DNA of 64,000 nucleotides, taken from positions 118,044,738-118,108,737 of the forward strand of contig OX375881.1 in NCBI GenBank assembly GCA_947359465.1, given 5' to 3'. The stretch is from Metellina segmentata. Lineage: Eukaryota > Arthropoda > Arachnida > Araneae > Tetragnathidae. A program made the position numbers and the translations under genes. How positions within the stretch are numbered: the first letter of the stretch is position 1; each line of letters begins with the position of its first letter. Below are positions 22,889 to 33,199 of the stretch, piece after piece. Under the pieces are notes generated by a model. That model had not been told where the DNA came from and ran no database searches. It was given only the letters and a program-made list of their open reading frames with translations.

Positions 22889-23695
22889 CGGAGTGTTGCG
22901 AGTTCGACTATGTACAGCCAAAGACCAGCGTGTACACGGGGGCTGGTGTACGTTAATTATGACGCGGCCTCGAATGCCCTCTACCTGGCGTGGAAGTTAA
23001 GCCGTGTTTACACCGGAGTTGCAAATACCTTTTTTACCCGTTTTGCTGCGAGGACGTTTTACATTCCCCTATGCTGACCCCCTTTAGCGTAACCGCTTTG
23101 TCGACTTTATCGGCAACACCAAGGGGTGAGCCCTCTTCCCACCCCTCTGTAGAGAAGAGTGATCACCATTCATCACGCCATTTTAATCGAATAGGTCACT
23201 CACTGAGAGTTCGGCGGGAGATGTGGTCGAGGCAATAGATGAGGGCAAAATGTCACAATGAGTGAACCAAAGACGACGTGAGCAACAACGGGTGCCAAAG
23301 GGCAGAGGTGATTGCCAAGCAATAACGAAATAGGGGAGCATTTGTATACCAAATTTCGTCTCGGTGAATTGTCCCCCAAAAATTGCAATCCTTTGATCTT
23401 TACCGTATTCTGGTGGAAAACAAAATTAGAGTTGCAAACTCGCCAAATCACCACCAAGACACGATATCTTGACGGTAAAATGAATGCAGTTTCTCGGAAT
23501 AGCTTCGTTGTTTGGAGGGAGAGTTGAAGTGTAAACGCGGCTTGAGAGTGGGTTGCCAGTTCAGTTTGTCACCTCGTCATCTGACCAGGATTCAAAACGA
23601 CGCGGCGTTGGAGTCGGATCTTTCATTCCTCCGTGTGATCCCGGACAGTCGCCAACAGCCTGTTGTTCAGCCATGGTGCGACCTTAATTGAAGAT
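22889..23695 (+). mobile_element. SINE-A split by a TIR element
   Basis: The left part, 22889-22998, runs from the B-box GCGAGTTCGA to CTGGCGTGGAAGTT. The right part, 23544-23695, resumes GAGAGTGGGTTGCCAG and ends near TGCGACCTTAATTG. The two parts are contiguous in the SINE body. Confidence 0.82.
22999..23543. mobile_element. 545-bp TIR element inside a SINE-A
   Basis: Ends are inverted: AAGCCGTGTTTACAC at the left and GTGTAAACGCGGCTT at the right (14 of 15 match). No transposase resemblance in the enclosed frames. The duplication is not resolved because the flanking T/A bases are ambiguous. Confidence 0.7.
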
Positions 23696-24418
23696 GCTAT
23701 TACGCCATCAACCCGTCAAACGTCTCATCAACTGCAGCGCAAAAAAGCTCCGATCTCGGAACACGATTTAAAACCTCTCCATCAGAGCAAGTTTGGGGCG
23801 ACGCTAAACGACAAGTCTTTCCGTGTGGACGGCTAAAAGCTTCCGTGGATTGTTTCTTTTCCCCAGCAGCTGCCCTGCTTAAGTGAGTTACCCGGTAACA
23901 GAGTCGCCGGCTAACGCAATTTTGCCGCCCGGGGGCCTCGACGGCTAATTGGCCTACGGGCCCAGCCTTTTAACTAATTCGATAGAGAGCGTAAGGCCTG
24001 CGTCAAAATTAACCGCCGCTGCGCTAGGTAAACTGGAGACGAACAGGTCAAATATTTATCTGGGGCGTTAAGACTCTCCTTTTTGTTTCTCCTTCCATCC
24101 GCGGTTTAAATTCCACTCGCGGAATCAAATAACGGCGTAATCCGGTGACAGACCAAAGGAAGAATGGGTTCTTGCTTGGCGAGCTTTAAACTGATTACCG
24201 TGAGTTTTTAAGGGTGTGTTGTTGCTAGATCAGTAAAATAGGGTGATTTCTAATTGTATTTACGGATGTCGCGATTATTAGTCTTTGAATTTCTGTTACG
24301 GATCAATTTCTGTTACCAAATCTTTCTACTCTGTTGCATCGATGCAATGTGTCTTTTGACGGCTGAGATGCACTCGTATATACGAGAGATTTTCAGTAAA
24401 CTAATCATCGATCAGATA
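23696..24418. other. Gene-free, GC-richer island
   Basis: About 23730-24190 contains CCGCCCGGGGGCCTCGACGG, GGCTAATTGGCC and TAACTAATTCG and has no recognised repeat. It could be ancient unique or regulatory DNA. No frame is supported. Confidence 0.35.
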
Positions 24419-24523
24419 GTTTAATTAACGTCGCACTGTAAGAACACCAAAGGCTAGTGGCGACGGTCCGGGATCAACCTGCGAAGGACAACATCTTGTC
24501 CTTTTGAACCACGATCAGATGAC
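24419..24523 (-). mobile_element. SINE-A 3' part
   Basis: AATTAACGTCGCACTG, GGCGACGGTCCGGGATCAAC and TTTTGAACCACGATCAGATG. The 5' two thirds are missing. Confidence 0.8.
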
Positions 24524-24640
24524 TAGATTTGTGACGCAAATCAACAAATTGGAGTTCAAATAAGTTTATAGTTTTCAATTTTTTGGATCTGCCAAATTTA
24601 CTTTTTGTTATTTTGCACAAAATGCAATGTTGGTCGTTGG

Positions 24641-24946
24641 TGGAAATTTTATTAACGTCGCACAGGAGCAACACGACAAGCTATTGGCAACGGCTCGAGA
24701 TATAACCCCGAGAGAAAGAACGGTGGATGACTGCGTTATTTTGAAGCACGGTGAGATGACGAAGTCACACCTACGCTGGAACACCCCACTTTCCAAACTT
24801 TTACACCACGCCAACGCGAAAGCATTTGATGCCACGAGAGATTGAACGTGGACCAGCCGCCTTTGTACACGATGGTCTTTAGTTGATTCGAACTCTTCAT
24901 CCTCAGGTCGCTAGCCTGTTATTCTTCTAACCGAAATACCGCTGCG
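24641..24946 (-). mobile_element. SINE-A, nearly full length
   Basis: AACGTCGCACAGGAGCAACA through GATGACGAAGTCACACC, TTTTACACCACGCCAACG and CCGCCTTTGTACACGATGG to a degraded head ending CCGAAATACCGC. Confidence 0.87.
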
Positions 24947-26257
24947 AACTTCGGTGGAATAAATCTACATTTATCGCACCCCGGCAAGAAAATGACACAA
25001 CTCAAAATTGCAAAATTTGAGAAACATTCACTTAAAGGGTACCATAAAACGTATATTGAAATAGTATGAGCTTCTCTTTTCAATTTTAGGTAAGTATTTA
25101 TGGTGGTAACTTCTATTATTTTCTATAGAATAGTAATATAACACGCTGGGGCACCTCATACATATTTTTCAAAGACATAACATCAAAATTTTATTTTTTG
25201 ACTTGTGTCACTTTTCTTACCGGGGTGCGACATGTTGAGATCTTTTGTATTACATTTCAAAATCCTTAAAGACACGGTAACAGAAATAAAGAGTATGATC
25301 TGTGCTTTGTGAGTTCATTTCTAGTTCCAGATGGACTCTCCATTAAGAAACAACTGACGCATTTTGATTGCCTTCTCATTGAACCACTATGGAATGTTAG
25401 GTACCCTACCATTCAAGCCAAATAAGTTATAGAAAACTATGTTTTGCTGCACCGTTGAGCGGCTGATTAAAAAGGACATTTCATTCCCTTCGGTAGCGAT
25501 GTCATCCATACGCACGAATATTTCTCATACTTCACAAATGACATCGGAAGAGATTGTTAAAAAACCCATCGAAAATGGCATTCTTATCTTTCTAATGACA
25601 TCGGAACCCTAATGACTATTTAAAGTCGTCCCCTTTTCGAAAGAGGATGCTCCACTCGGTCGACGAATGATGGAACACTCCAGTGATGGAACGCCCTTTT
25701 GGTAGTATTCTCCGAGATTAGAATGTATGCAATCTCACTTGCAGATGGAGATAGTTAGATTTTTATTTTAGCTCTGGATGTCGATTTCGGTCTCGTGTTA
25801 TCGAGGAAGTTTAATGAGTGTGATTTGTTTTGATGGACCGTTCCGATTTGGAGTAATAATATTTGATGTTCTCTTTTCGTTCGATGTTCATGGCTCAACT
25901 GCATCTCGAGCACTTTGGCGATTCGGGTAATGATATCTGACGATTCGATGAGAGATCGAAAAGGCATGTCTTCTGAGCAAATGAATGGTTAACGCCGAAT
26001 GACGTCGCTGATGTGTGTTTGATCCTGTGATTACGCGAAGGATGAGACAAGTCTTTGTACTAAAACGTGACCTAAAGTAACTCCTTAATGTCATAATCGA
26101 TGCATCCAACTTTTTACAGGTTGATGGGAATGGGCTAATCATACAAAGCTTGTTGAAGACGGACCACGGTATCCCGGCTGAACGAATCGGCAAACGCATA
26201 TGGGCGAGTTCGCATCTCAGTCAGAGCCCGTCGTGCAAACGGCGGTTGGTGCTTCAT
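24947..26257. other. No recognisable gene or repeat
   Basis: Mixed-composition DNA. Minus-strand frames at 25755-26199 show no family resemblance. Confidence 0.35.
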
Positions 26258-26323
26258 GAATCACCATCTGCCGCCAAATGTCCCTTGTGTTGCTCCAGTG
26301 CGATGTTAATTAACTATTTACCT
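26258..26323 (+). mobile_element. SINE-A 3' scrap
   Basis: CCCTTGTGTTGCTCCAGTGC then GATGTTAATTAACTATTTACC. Confidence 0.7.
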
Positions 26324-26436
26324 GTCCACCCACTTTTGTAAAGTCAAAATTTCGGGGGTGTATCATGGACGCCCTGCCACACCCTCTGAATACGTTCTTC
26401 AAATTACATTTATCAAATTTTCAAGTGTAACGTACT

Positions 26437-26520
26437 GAGGGACCGCGGTTGCCCTTTTGAAAGAGTAAGGGGAGGGTTGCATGTTCGATCCTCTTACTAT
26501 AGACCGTCGTGTTCGTAGAT
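26437..26520 (+). mobile_element. SINE-A head scrap
   Basis: GGACCGCGGTTGCCCTTTTG, then AAAGAGTAAGGGGAGGGTTG, GTTCGATCC and ATAGACCGTCGTG; the body is absent. Confidence 0.7.
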
Positions 26521-26940
26521 GTTGGGTTATTTTCGGAGATTTATGGCCTATTTGACTGACACAACATGCCATTACCAAGTAATAGACAAACACACACAAT
26601 GGAATTTATTATTGGCCCATAAGAGAAAAATAATCCCAGGAAGGAATACGCGGGATACCGCCTCCAACTTAAAGGTTGGGCATACCGAGCCATAGCAACC
26701 CCCGTGTTTTCGTGGGTGCATCTGTCATGTCATTCAATTTATTGATGGCGACGTGGTGTGAAATTTTGGGTTGTCAAATCAGATATCGACCTCTGCTGAA
26801 GCTATCGAATGATCAATGTTTTAGGAAACTGAAGTAAATGGAATTCGACATCAAGCCAATCCTGATTTTCTTGACCAGTACAATATTTTCTAATTATTCT
26901 GTTCTAAAAAGACCCAATAGAATCTTTCTAAAGAATTTTA

Positions 26941-27489
26941 TTGTTGTTGTTGTTAATAGACCTTCACTGACTAACGGTAGCTAGACAGCTACCATGAGTC
27001 TCCACGTCCTCAAAAAGTCAAGAGCCTGCAAAGGAACTCCCTGGAGAGCTGGAGACAAGAGAGTATGTGCTCTGGGGAAGCACTCTCCTCACCACATTTA
27101 GAGCATACCGCAAACTCCTCAATTCCATGGTTATAAAACAAAGCCCCGCAAGTGACCACTAGCAAATCTAGATAGTGCCGTCTGTTCGGCTCTATCACAA
27201 GAGAGGCCAATTTATTCACCTGGACTGCCCCACCGATACCATCCATGAGGTGGGTGGACCCTCCTTTAAGTCCTTGATTTTCCTGTTGGAGAAAAGTTCG
27301 TCAAATGTGAGGGAGGAGTCAGAACGAAAAGGTTCCACGGAGCCTCTCTTCGCCAAATCATCAGCAATCTCATTTCAAAAGCTGTCCACATGTGGCGGAA
27401 TCTATCCTCAAGTGCCGGTTAAAGGGGTCCTAGCAATTTCGAAATGCAGATTCCAGCACGATCACCCACATTGTTCCAGTGATTATATT
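26941..27489 (-). pseudogene. LINE (non-LTR retrotransposon) RNase H and C-terminal zinc knuckle, 3' remnant
   Basis: Degrades the RNA strand during reverse transcription in intact elements. On the minus strand 27480-27250 encodes a decayed RNase H end with NEIADDLAKRGSVEPF, and the frame at 27246-27010 ends with CSKCGEESASPEHILSC. That is a C-x2-C-x8-H-x3-C zinc-knuckle pattern as in R1/Jockey-like elements of arthropods. The plus-strand (TTG)n at 26941-26954 is the complement of a CAA-rich 3' tail, so the 3' end is intact. Stops and frameshifts disrupt the frame and everything upstream of RNase H is missing. Confidence 0.72.
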
Positions 27490-27799
27490 GTAAGCAGTCC
27501 AGTTGAAAGAGTAACGCGTAAGAAACTGGTAGATTGCAAGGTCGAAACTCGGTGCAATAAAAGACCGTCGTGTACCCTGTGGCTGCTACACGTTAAATAG
27601 GTCGGAGTAAAAAATGTCCTCACATAGGTTTTGTGTGTAAATTTGGTGAGTGGGATGCCAGCTCAGTTGCTGACCTCGGCATATGACGGTGGTACAGAAC
27701 TGCGAGGTGTAATCCTCGGATTTTTCCCTCGAGGAAATTATTCATGACAGTCGAAAATAGCCCGTTGTGCTGCTCTACTGTTCAATTACCTATCTGCCT
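27490..27799 (+). mobile_element. SINE-A, full length but diverged
   Basis: Head CAGTCCAGTTGAAAGAGTAA, body AAAGACCGTCGTGTACCCTG, GGGATGCCAGCTCAG and ATAGCCCGTTGTGCTGCTC, tail ACCTATCTGCC. Confidence 0.85.
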
Positions 27800-27907
27800 T
27801 CTGAGTCGACAAAACCTTTAGCTCTCATCCTATAACGCACTCTTCTGCGTTCTTGAACGACGAAATCAAGAAATTTGAGGCAAATTTTACAAGCACTAAC
27901 CACACGA

Positions 27908-28040
27908 ACACACGGAGGTCTCAATGGTTATGCCCACATCGCTAACAAACTTCTAGTTGTAGGGGATGCATGTTCGATTCATGTCATACGCATTCCTCCC
28001 TGGGTCTATTTCTCTCTTTTGTGTAGTTAAAAGCTTTCAT
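27908..28040 (+). mobile_element. SINE-C (third tRNA-headed repeat)
   Basis: GGTCTCAATGGTTATGCCCA followed by a degraded GTTCGATTC B-box, CATACGCATTCC and CTATTTCTCTCTTTTGTG. The inverted copy at 38695-38828 matches it. Confidence 0.6.
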
Positions 28041-28217
28041 TGTTTGTGTATCTATTACTTGATATTGTGTCTGGCGGTGCGAGGTACCATCGGGCCTTTG
28101 CGCCACATGAACCCAAAACAAACCAGTCCACAACCACGTGACAGATCTTTAAACAGAGCGATCGGAAAAAATAACATGAAGTTTCGCGCACATGCTCCGT
28201 CTATTTCATTAGATGAA

Positions 28218-28270
28218 AATAGTTAATTTACTTCGAACTGAGGCAACACAACGAGTAATTGGTGACGATA
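28218..28270 (-). mobile_element. SINE-A 3' scrap
   Basis: GAGGCAACACAACGAGTAAT then TGGTGACGATA. Very short and diverged. Confidence 0.5.
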
Positions 28271-28640
28271 CCCTTGCGCCATAAAACCTCCAACAAACCA
28301 AAGAACCTCCGAAGCAAATATCGACTTATACCTCTTACATGTCCCAGCAACAAATACAAAATTCAGCCGGAAGTTTTTCCAAGCAAAGTCGACAAAACAT
28401 CCTGACAACCCCCATAATCCGAAAGGATACCCGTGTCCAGCTCATTAGTATTCTCACACAAATCCTCCACCTGCCTCTCTCTGGGAAAGGAAAGAAAAAG
28501 AAGTCCACCGAAGCAGTCATGTACGGGCAAAGCCCTCACTAATGGTTGACGTAATAAGCCAGCATCCTGTCTCCAAGAAATGTGCGGACTTTTCTATACT
28601 CGGATATGAGCTCCAAAGAAAGTGTGGTCTACCCCCAAAA
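28263..28640 (-). repeat. Interspersed repeat, probable LINE 3' end
   Basis: The complement of the left edge reads TTTTATGGCGCAAGG preceded by TTGGTTTGTTGGAGG. The same edge recurs near 36380-36405 (TTTGGGGTTTTATGGCGCAA) and, inverted, near 28090-28130 (TTTGCGCCACATGAACCC). The inner sequence has no supported frame. The LINE assignment is an inference from how often such an edge ends elements. Confidence 0.4.
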
Positions 28641-29384
28641 AAACAACCGCTCTCAATTCATCCCCCGAGAAACCCAAGATAATATGACCGTCCCAAATAA
28701 AATAGAAACCTGTTTTTAAAAAAAACTAGTTTCCAGTAAACCCTCGGAATTTTTTGACTCCTGATTCCTGTTGTTTTTTTACGGACTTCATTATTTATCT
28801 ACGAGGGGAGAAATGAGAAATGGGAATAATAACGCCACCGGGGATCCATAGCTCATGGTAATGTGATGGGAATAAATCGAGTCTGATTTCTATCTAATGG
28901 CCGATGATCCCTCGAATAAGGTTACTGCGTTCCTTTTTTCTGTTCTTTTGGTGAGGGAGAGAGAAAAGAATAAATCAGAAAGGAATGTTTCGTGAAAGGA
29001 TTTATTCCTGCTAAACCTTTTGTGTGTGGGAGGAAACTCATTCAAATGAAATTTATAGAAATGATGGAACATACGGAAGGGAATTTCGGGCCATTTCTTG
29101 GAGTGATATATCAAAATATTTGCATGCGTTGAGGGCAACTGTTATTGTTTTCGTATATACTCTACTGTTGTGCGGTGTCTCGATTTTGAATGAGTTGAAC
29201 CTTCTACTTGAGTTTTTGTGGTGTAAAAGTTCCGGAAAGTGATAAGTTTGTTTACTGTTCAGAATGAGAGAATTGACTGTATTCGTGGTGTGCCAACACG
29301 AATGTATCAGGAGTGTATCATGGACGTAGACCATACACATCCATGCTATAAATTACGAGGCGTTGCCCTTGTACACGTCGAGAT
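28641..29384. other. No recognisable feature
   Basis: No supported repeat or gene. Confidence 0.35.
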
Positions 29385-29646
29385 ATTGGTGGTAACAGTC
29401 CGGGATCAAACCCGAAGGAAATATTCGAGGACACTATGTCCTTTTGAACCCGCTCCTCAGATGAGGAGGACATCTGTTCCGATAGAACACTTTCCAAACT
29501 TCGATATCACTCCAATGTTAGGAACTTGAAGGCCATGACAGATATAATGTGTAAAAGCCCCGTTTGTACAAGAACCTCTTTAGCTAGACATAGTTTCGAC
29601 CCCACAACTCTCTGGTTGCTAACAAGTTGCTCTTCCAACATGGCTG
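29385..29646 (-). mobile_element. SINE-A, diverged
   Basis: AGTCCGGGATCAAACCCGAA, CACTTTCCAAACTTCGATAT, GCCATGACAGATATAATG and the head CTCTCTGGTTGCTAAC...CTCTTCCAACATGGC. Confidence 0.82.
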
Positions 29647-29689
29647 TCTTGTCTCTTTACACAAAAATGGAAGAATACTGTATATTATA

Positions 29690-30091
29690 CTTTACTTAAC
29701 ATTATTACTTACTTTATATACTATAAACTATACCATATCTTATACACACGCGCACACTATACTATAGTATATACTATATTATATATACTATAATATGTAC
29801 TATATTATATATTCCATAATATACATACTATAATGTATACAATAGTATCTCTCTACTTTTATAAAAAAAAAAGGAAGTTTCTCTGTGTGCGTACTGTACA
29901 CAGTGTCCTGACGAATCTATGGCACTTACAATAATGAAATTTGGCACACAATCAGACTTAATTTTTTGCAATTTTTGTGTAGCGCCGGAATTTTAAAAAT
30001 TACTCTAGAACACTTCACTACATATACAACCCACTATCTATATATTCTATACTATACACTAGAATATGTACTTTATACTATACACTATATA
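29690..30091. repeat. TACTATA-rich low-complexity tract
   Basis: Irregular ACTATA/TATAGT units on both sides of a Helitron scrap. The tract continues beyond the mariner element, at 30941-30965. Confidence 0.85.
29843..30015 (+). mobile_element. Helitron family 1, 5' fragment
   Basis: TCTCTACTTTTATAAA, GGAAGTTTCTCTGTGTGC, TGGCACTTACAATAATGAAA and TTTTTTGCAATTTTTGTGT match the first 170 bp of the 4292 and 14613 elements; it then stops. Confidence 0.68.
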
Positions 30092-30940
30092 CAGGGTGTT
30101 TAAGAAAGGATTACCTAACTTCGAAATGAAATAACTTCTAAACAGTGGTAAATAAAAAGATGACACAGGTGGAATGTTTTATGAGCAAGCCTGGAATTAG
30201 AAGTAGACTGGTTAACAAAATTAGTTACAAGTTTTGATAATAGAGGGGCTGCAATCCTGGTCATTTTCCACTTTAAATATTGTGTAAACTGTCATTCGTA
30301 AACAGGCGTCAAATTACATTACAATGGACTCGAAACGGCTACCCAGAACAGCAATCACTTGACGCAATTAAATAGAGAATTTTGAAGCCACCTGCCGCAA
30401 TGTGTGTACGGAAATGGATACACATGATTCAGATGAACCGTTCAAGCATTTGAGGATTCTTACTTACGTCCTGCAAAGAGTCCCAGAGAAAGAAGTGTCG
30501 CATGGATTGAGATCCGGGGAGAATGGAGGTCAATCTATTCCAGTGACGGTCTCTTTAGAATAATTTAGAACAATGATTCTGTCACTGAAGTATTCATCAA
30601 GGAAGATGGACCACTGCAGAAGTACGGTGCAGTCGGGCACCATCTGGCACAAAACACGAAGTGTCTGATGGATCCTCCAATTCTTGAAGTGTGGCGACGA
30701 ACTGTTGCAAAATCGCAATGTACCGAGATGAAGTCACAATTTCCCATGAAAAACGCCCTATAATCCCTTTACCGGTGACTGCAGCGTCATCTATTATTGT
30801 GCAAAATTATTACTATTTTTTAAACCGGTTTAAAAAATTCCAGACCTGCCCATTAAATGTACCACTTATTTCATATTTCTGTCTATCACAATGTCGTAGT
30901 TATGTCCTTTCAAAGAGTTAGGAAGGCCTAAAACACCCTG
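30092..30940 (-). mobile_element. Mariner-type transposon with TA TSD, decayed transposase
   Basis: Termini CAGGGTGTTTAAG and CTAAAACACCCTG are inverted repeats, flanked by TA (30090-30091 and 30941-30942). On the minus strand around 30535-30440 a PPxSPDLN-like block (SPRSQSMRHFFLWDSLQD) precedes residues resembling the C-terminal helix of mariner transposases. Frameshifts and stops abound and the length of 849 bp is below the roughly 1.3 kb of intact elements. Inserted in the TACTATA tract. Confidence 0.7.
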
Positions 30941-30942
30941 TA

Positions 30943-31477
30943 CTATACTACATACTACTGCTATTTAGTACCTCTCAATATTATCTAATCTCACTTTTAA
31001 TAGGGCATATAATCCAAAGTTGATACACTACAATCTTTACAGTGTGTTCCTTTTTACAGAAGCTATTGTCTCTCTCCAGGCAGTAACAATCCCATTTCCA
31101 AGAGCTATATCCAAGAAATATCGATCCCCCTAAATCTCCGGATTTAGGTCCCATCAGTTCTCGAAGGGCAGGAGAGTTGGGGAAGAAAAAGAACGTTTTC
31201 CAAATCGCCATTTCGGGAGGAGGGCGTTTAAAGAATCGGGAGAGCGATAGAGCTGTAAAAGGGGGAGGGGGCAATCTCTTCAAACTAGCGAAAAGTGAAA
31301 CGGCCGGCAAAAGAAAGAGGCTCAAGGACAAAAACTATTTCCGGGATTATCCGGGAAAAGAAGAATGGAAATCGAAGAGAACAAATTGTGAAACACGACA
31401 AGAGAGCTCTTTCTTTTCCGGGGATAATTTATCTATCAAAGATCGAAGGTCGCGCAGTTGGAAGAGTGCGTGGTAAG
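30943..31477. other. Purine-rich unclassified stretch
   Basis: The plus strand is unusually rich in A and G from about 31170 to 31400 (GGGAGGAGGGCG, GGGGGAGGGGGC). Frames on both strands lack family resemblance and look compositional. Confidence 0.35.
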
Positions 31478-31553
31478 TAGGTAATCTAATTAACGTCCTA
31501 CTGGAGCAATACAACGGTCTATTGATGACAATGCGGGATTCATCCCTACCAGG
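31478..31553 (-). mobile_element. SINE-A 3' part, outer copy of a nest
   Basis: GTAGGTAATCTAATTAACGT, CTGGAGCAATACAACGG and GATGACAATGCGGGATT, interrupted by a SINE-B. Confidence 0.8.
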
Positions 31554-31642
31554 TAATGGTAATGGTAATTTTAGTTAACGTCGTACTAGAGCAACACAAC
31601 GGGCTATTGACGACGGTCCGGGATCAGTCCCATGAGGGAAAG
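31554..31642 (-). mobile_element. SINE-B, 5'-truncated, with perfect 13-bp TSD
   Basis: TAATGGTAATGG tail complement then GTCGTACTAGAGCAACACAA to CCCATGAGGGAAAG. Flanked by CATCCCTACCAGG at 31541-31553 and 31643-31655. Confidence 0.92.
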
Positions 31643-31699
31643 CATCCCTACCAGGATGAGTGCGTATAGAAAATTAAGGTACAATTAGAGTTTTTCAAG

Positions 31700-32199
31700 C
31701 AGGGGTTCCCAAAGTGTGTGCCGCGGCACCCTGGGGTGCCACGTAGATAGATTAGGGGTTCTGCGAAGAGCCCATGAAGCTGTTGCTGTTATAATTAACA
31801 AATATCGTTCGAAAATTAATGTCGTAAAAGAAATGAGAGTAGCTGTAACTTAATTCTACGATTTGAACAAATGTGCAGGGAGCAGCAGCCTCACCCGTCT
31901 CACGAAACACACACATTTATACCTCCAAGACCATGTTGAAGGTAATTTGGTTTGTTTTATTTATATATTAAGTACAATTAAAGTATTTATGTGAATTTTA
32001 AATGCGGAGTTATATTAATTATGTCTATGTTCTTACCACTTCTCTAATTTCTTCTGCAAAGTCGTACAAATATGAAATATAAATACATTATATGTTATAA
32101 TAATATACCACAGATATAGATATTATATGACGAGGGTGCCGTGAGAAAATTCAAATCCTCTTAATGGTGTCACGACTTGGATATGTTTGGGAATCCCTG
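31700..32199. mobile_element. 500-bp non-autonomous hAT element
   Basis: Left end CAGGGGTTCCCAAAGTGTGT, right end CATATCCAAGTC... in complement form preceded by CAGGGATTCCCAAACATA. Both are hAT-style inverted termini with adjacent GCACCCTGGGGTGCC and GAGGGTGCCGTGAG blocks. The 8-bp flanks (TTTTCAAG and ACATAGAG) do not match, so either the copy is old or a boundary has shifted. No transposase. Confidence 0.8.
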
Positions 32200-32424
32200 A
32201 CATAGAGGGTTGGTTTAGATTTAAGTGTGCGAGGTCAAACAATTATCCAAAGTTAAAAGACTTATAAAAAGTATACACTAAAATATATATTAAAAAACAC
32301 TTAAGTACACACAACAGAACTTCAATCCAAAGTATGAAACCATTAACCTTCTGATGAGGTTTGATTACACTTTTTAACTTGCGAGTTTCTCTGTATGATT
32401 TACTATAACCAGAGCTTCGATCTT

Positions 32425-32490
32425 CTTGACCCATAGAATATTTCCGAAGGATTGTATTCAAAGAAAATGAGTACCAGAATGTCTCTAAAG
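32425..32490 (+). repeat. Scrap of the 41-bp minisatellite family
   Basis: CCCATAGAATATTTCCGAAG, GATTGTATTCAAAGAAAATG, then AGAATGTCTCTAAAGAATTC: nearly two units. Confidence 0.65.
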
Positions 32491-32496
32491 AATTCG

Positions 32497-32641
32497 GGCC
32501 GCGGTTTTCCGGTTAAAAGAGCAACGGATTAGCAACAGGAGGGCTACGAGTTTGAAACTAATTGCAGTCAAAGGCCGTCGTGTACAAATTGTACTTGCGA
32601 ACATTAAATCTGACGCGGCCTCCAATGTACTCACATTGGCG
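32497..32641 (+). mobile_element. SINE-A, left half, split by a retroelement
   Basis: GGGCCGCGGTTTTCCGG head through GGCCGTCGTGTACAAATTG to TGTACTCACATTGGCGG. The matching right half resumes at 34880. Confidence 0.85.
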
Positions 32642-32644
32642 GAA

Positions 32645-33110
32645 AATTAACCGATCTAATTTTTGAATATGCAGATATATTTAGTACTTCACTAAAAACA
32701 ATTGGCAAATGTAAACTTGAAGCACCGCCAATAGAAATAACAAATTTTACTCCAGTATAATGTCGACCTTTTCCAGCTCCTGTGGCTTTACGTGACAATC
32801 TTAAAAACCAAATTGAAGAATTAGAAGATGCTGGTATCATATAAAAATCAAGTAGTCGATATTTCTTTCCTTTAATTTTAGTGAAAAAGAAAGCAGCTGG
32901 TCAATTTCGGTTAGTATTTTAAACTCAATAAAATTACAATCTCTTCTACTTATAGACTACCTTTGATATCCGATATTCTAAACTCCCTGCTTGGGGAAAA
33001 TCTTTACTGTACATTAGATGCAAATTCATCTTTCCACCAAATTAAGCTACGTGATGAAGATAAAAATTTGACGGTTTTTACTAGTCCTCTAAGCCGCCCA
33101 TTGCTAGACT
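32645..33110 (+). pseudogene. LTR-retrotransposon reverse transcriptase fragment (Ty3/gypsy-like)
   Basis: Copies RNA to DNA in intact elements. In plus-strand frames one sees ALRDNLKNQIEELEDAGII, then SSRYFFPLILVKKKAAGQFR, the start of the RT fingers, then a region corresponding to LPDI-LLG and SSFHQI-LRDEDKN-TVFTS upstream of the catalytic YxDD. That catalytic motif, RNase H and integrase are missing: the frame dissolves at about 33110 and envelope-like sequence follows. Several stops and frameshifts are present. It is the 5' remnant of the retroelement ending in the LTR at 34229-34879. Confidence 0.72.
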
Positions 33111-33199
33111 AGTTGGCCAAGTACAAGCAAACCGGAGTTTTACAAAAAAATTAATTTTTGACAGGGTTTTAACCCATTAGGACTTCTTCAAAACAATAC

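Noticed and set aside
31177..31480. Coding potential of Lys/Arg/Gly-rich frames on the plus strand
   Set aside because: Explained by the purine-rich composition; no domain or start context.
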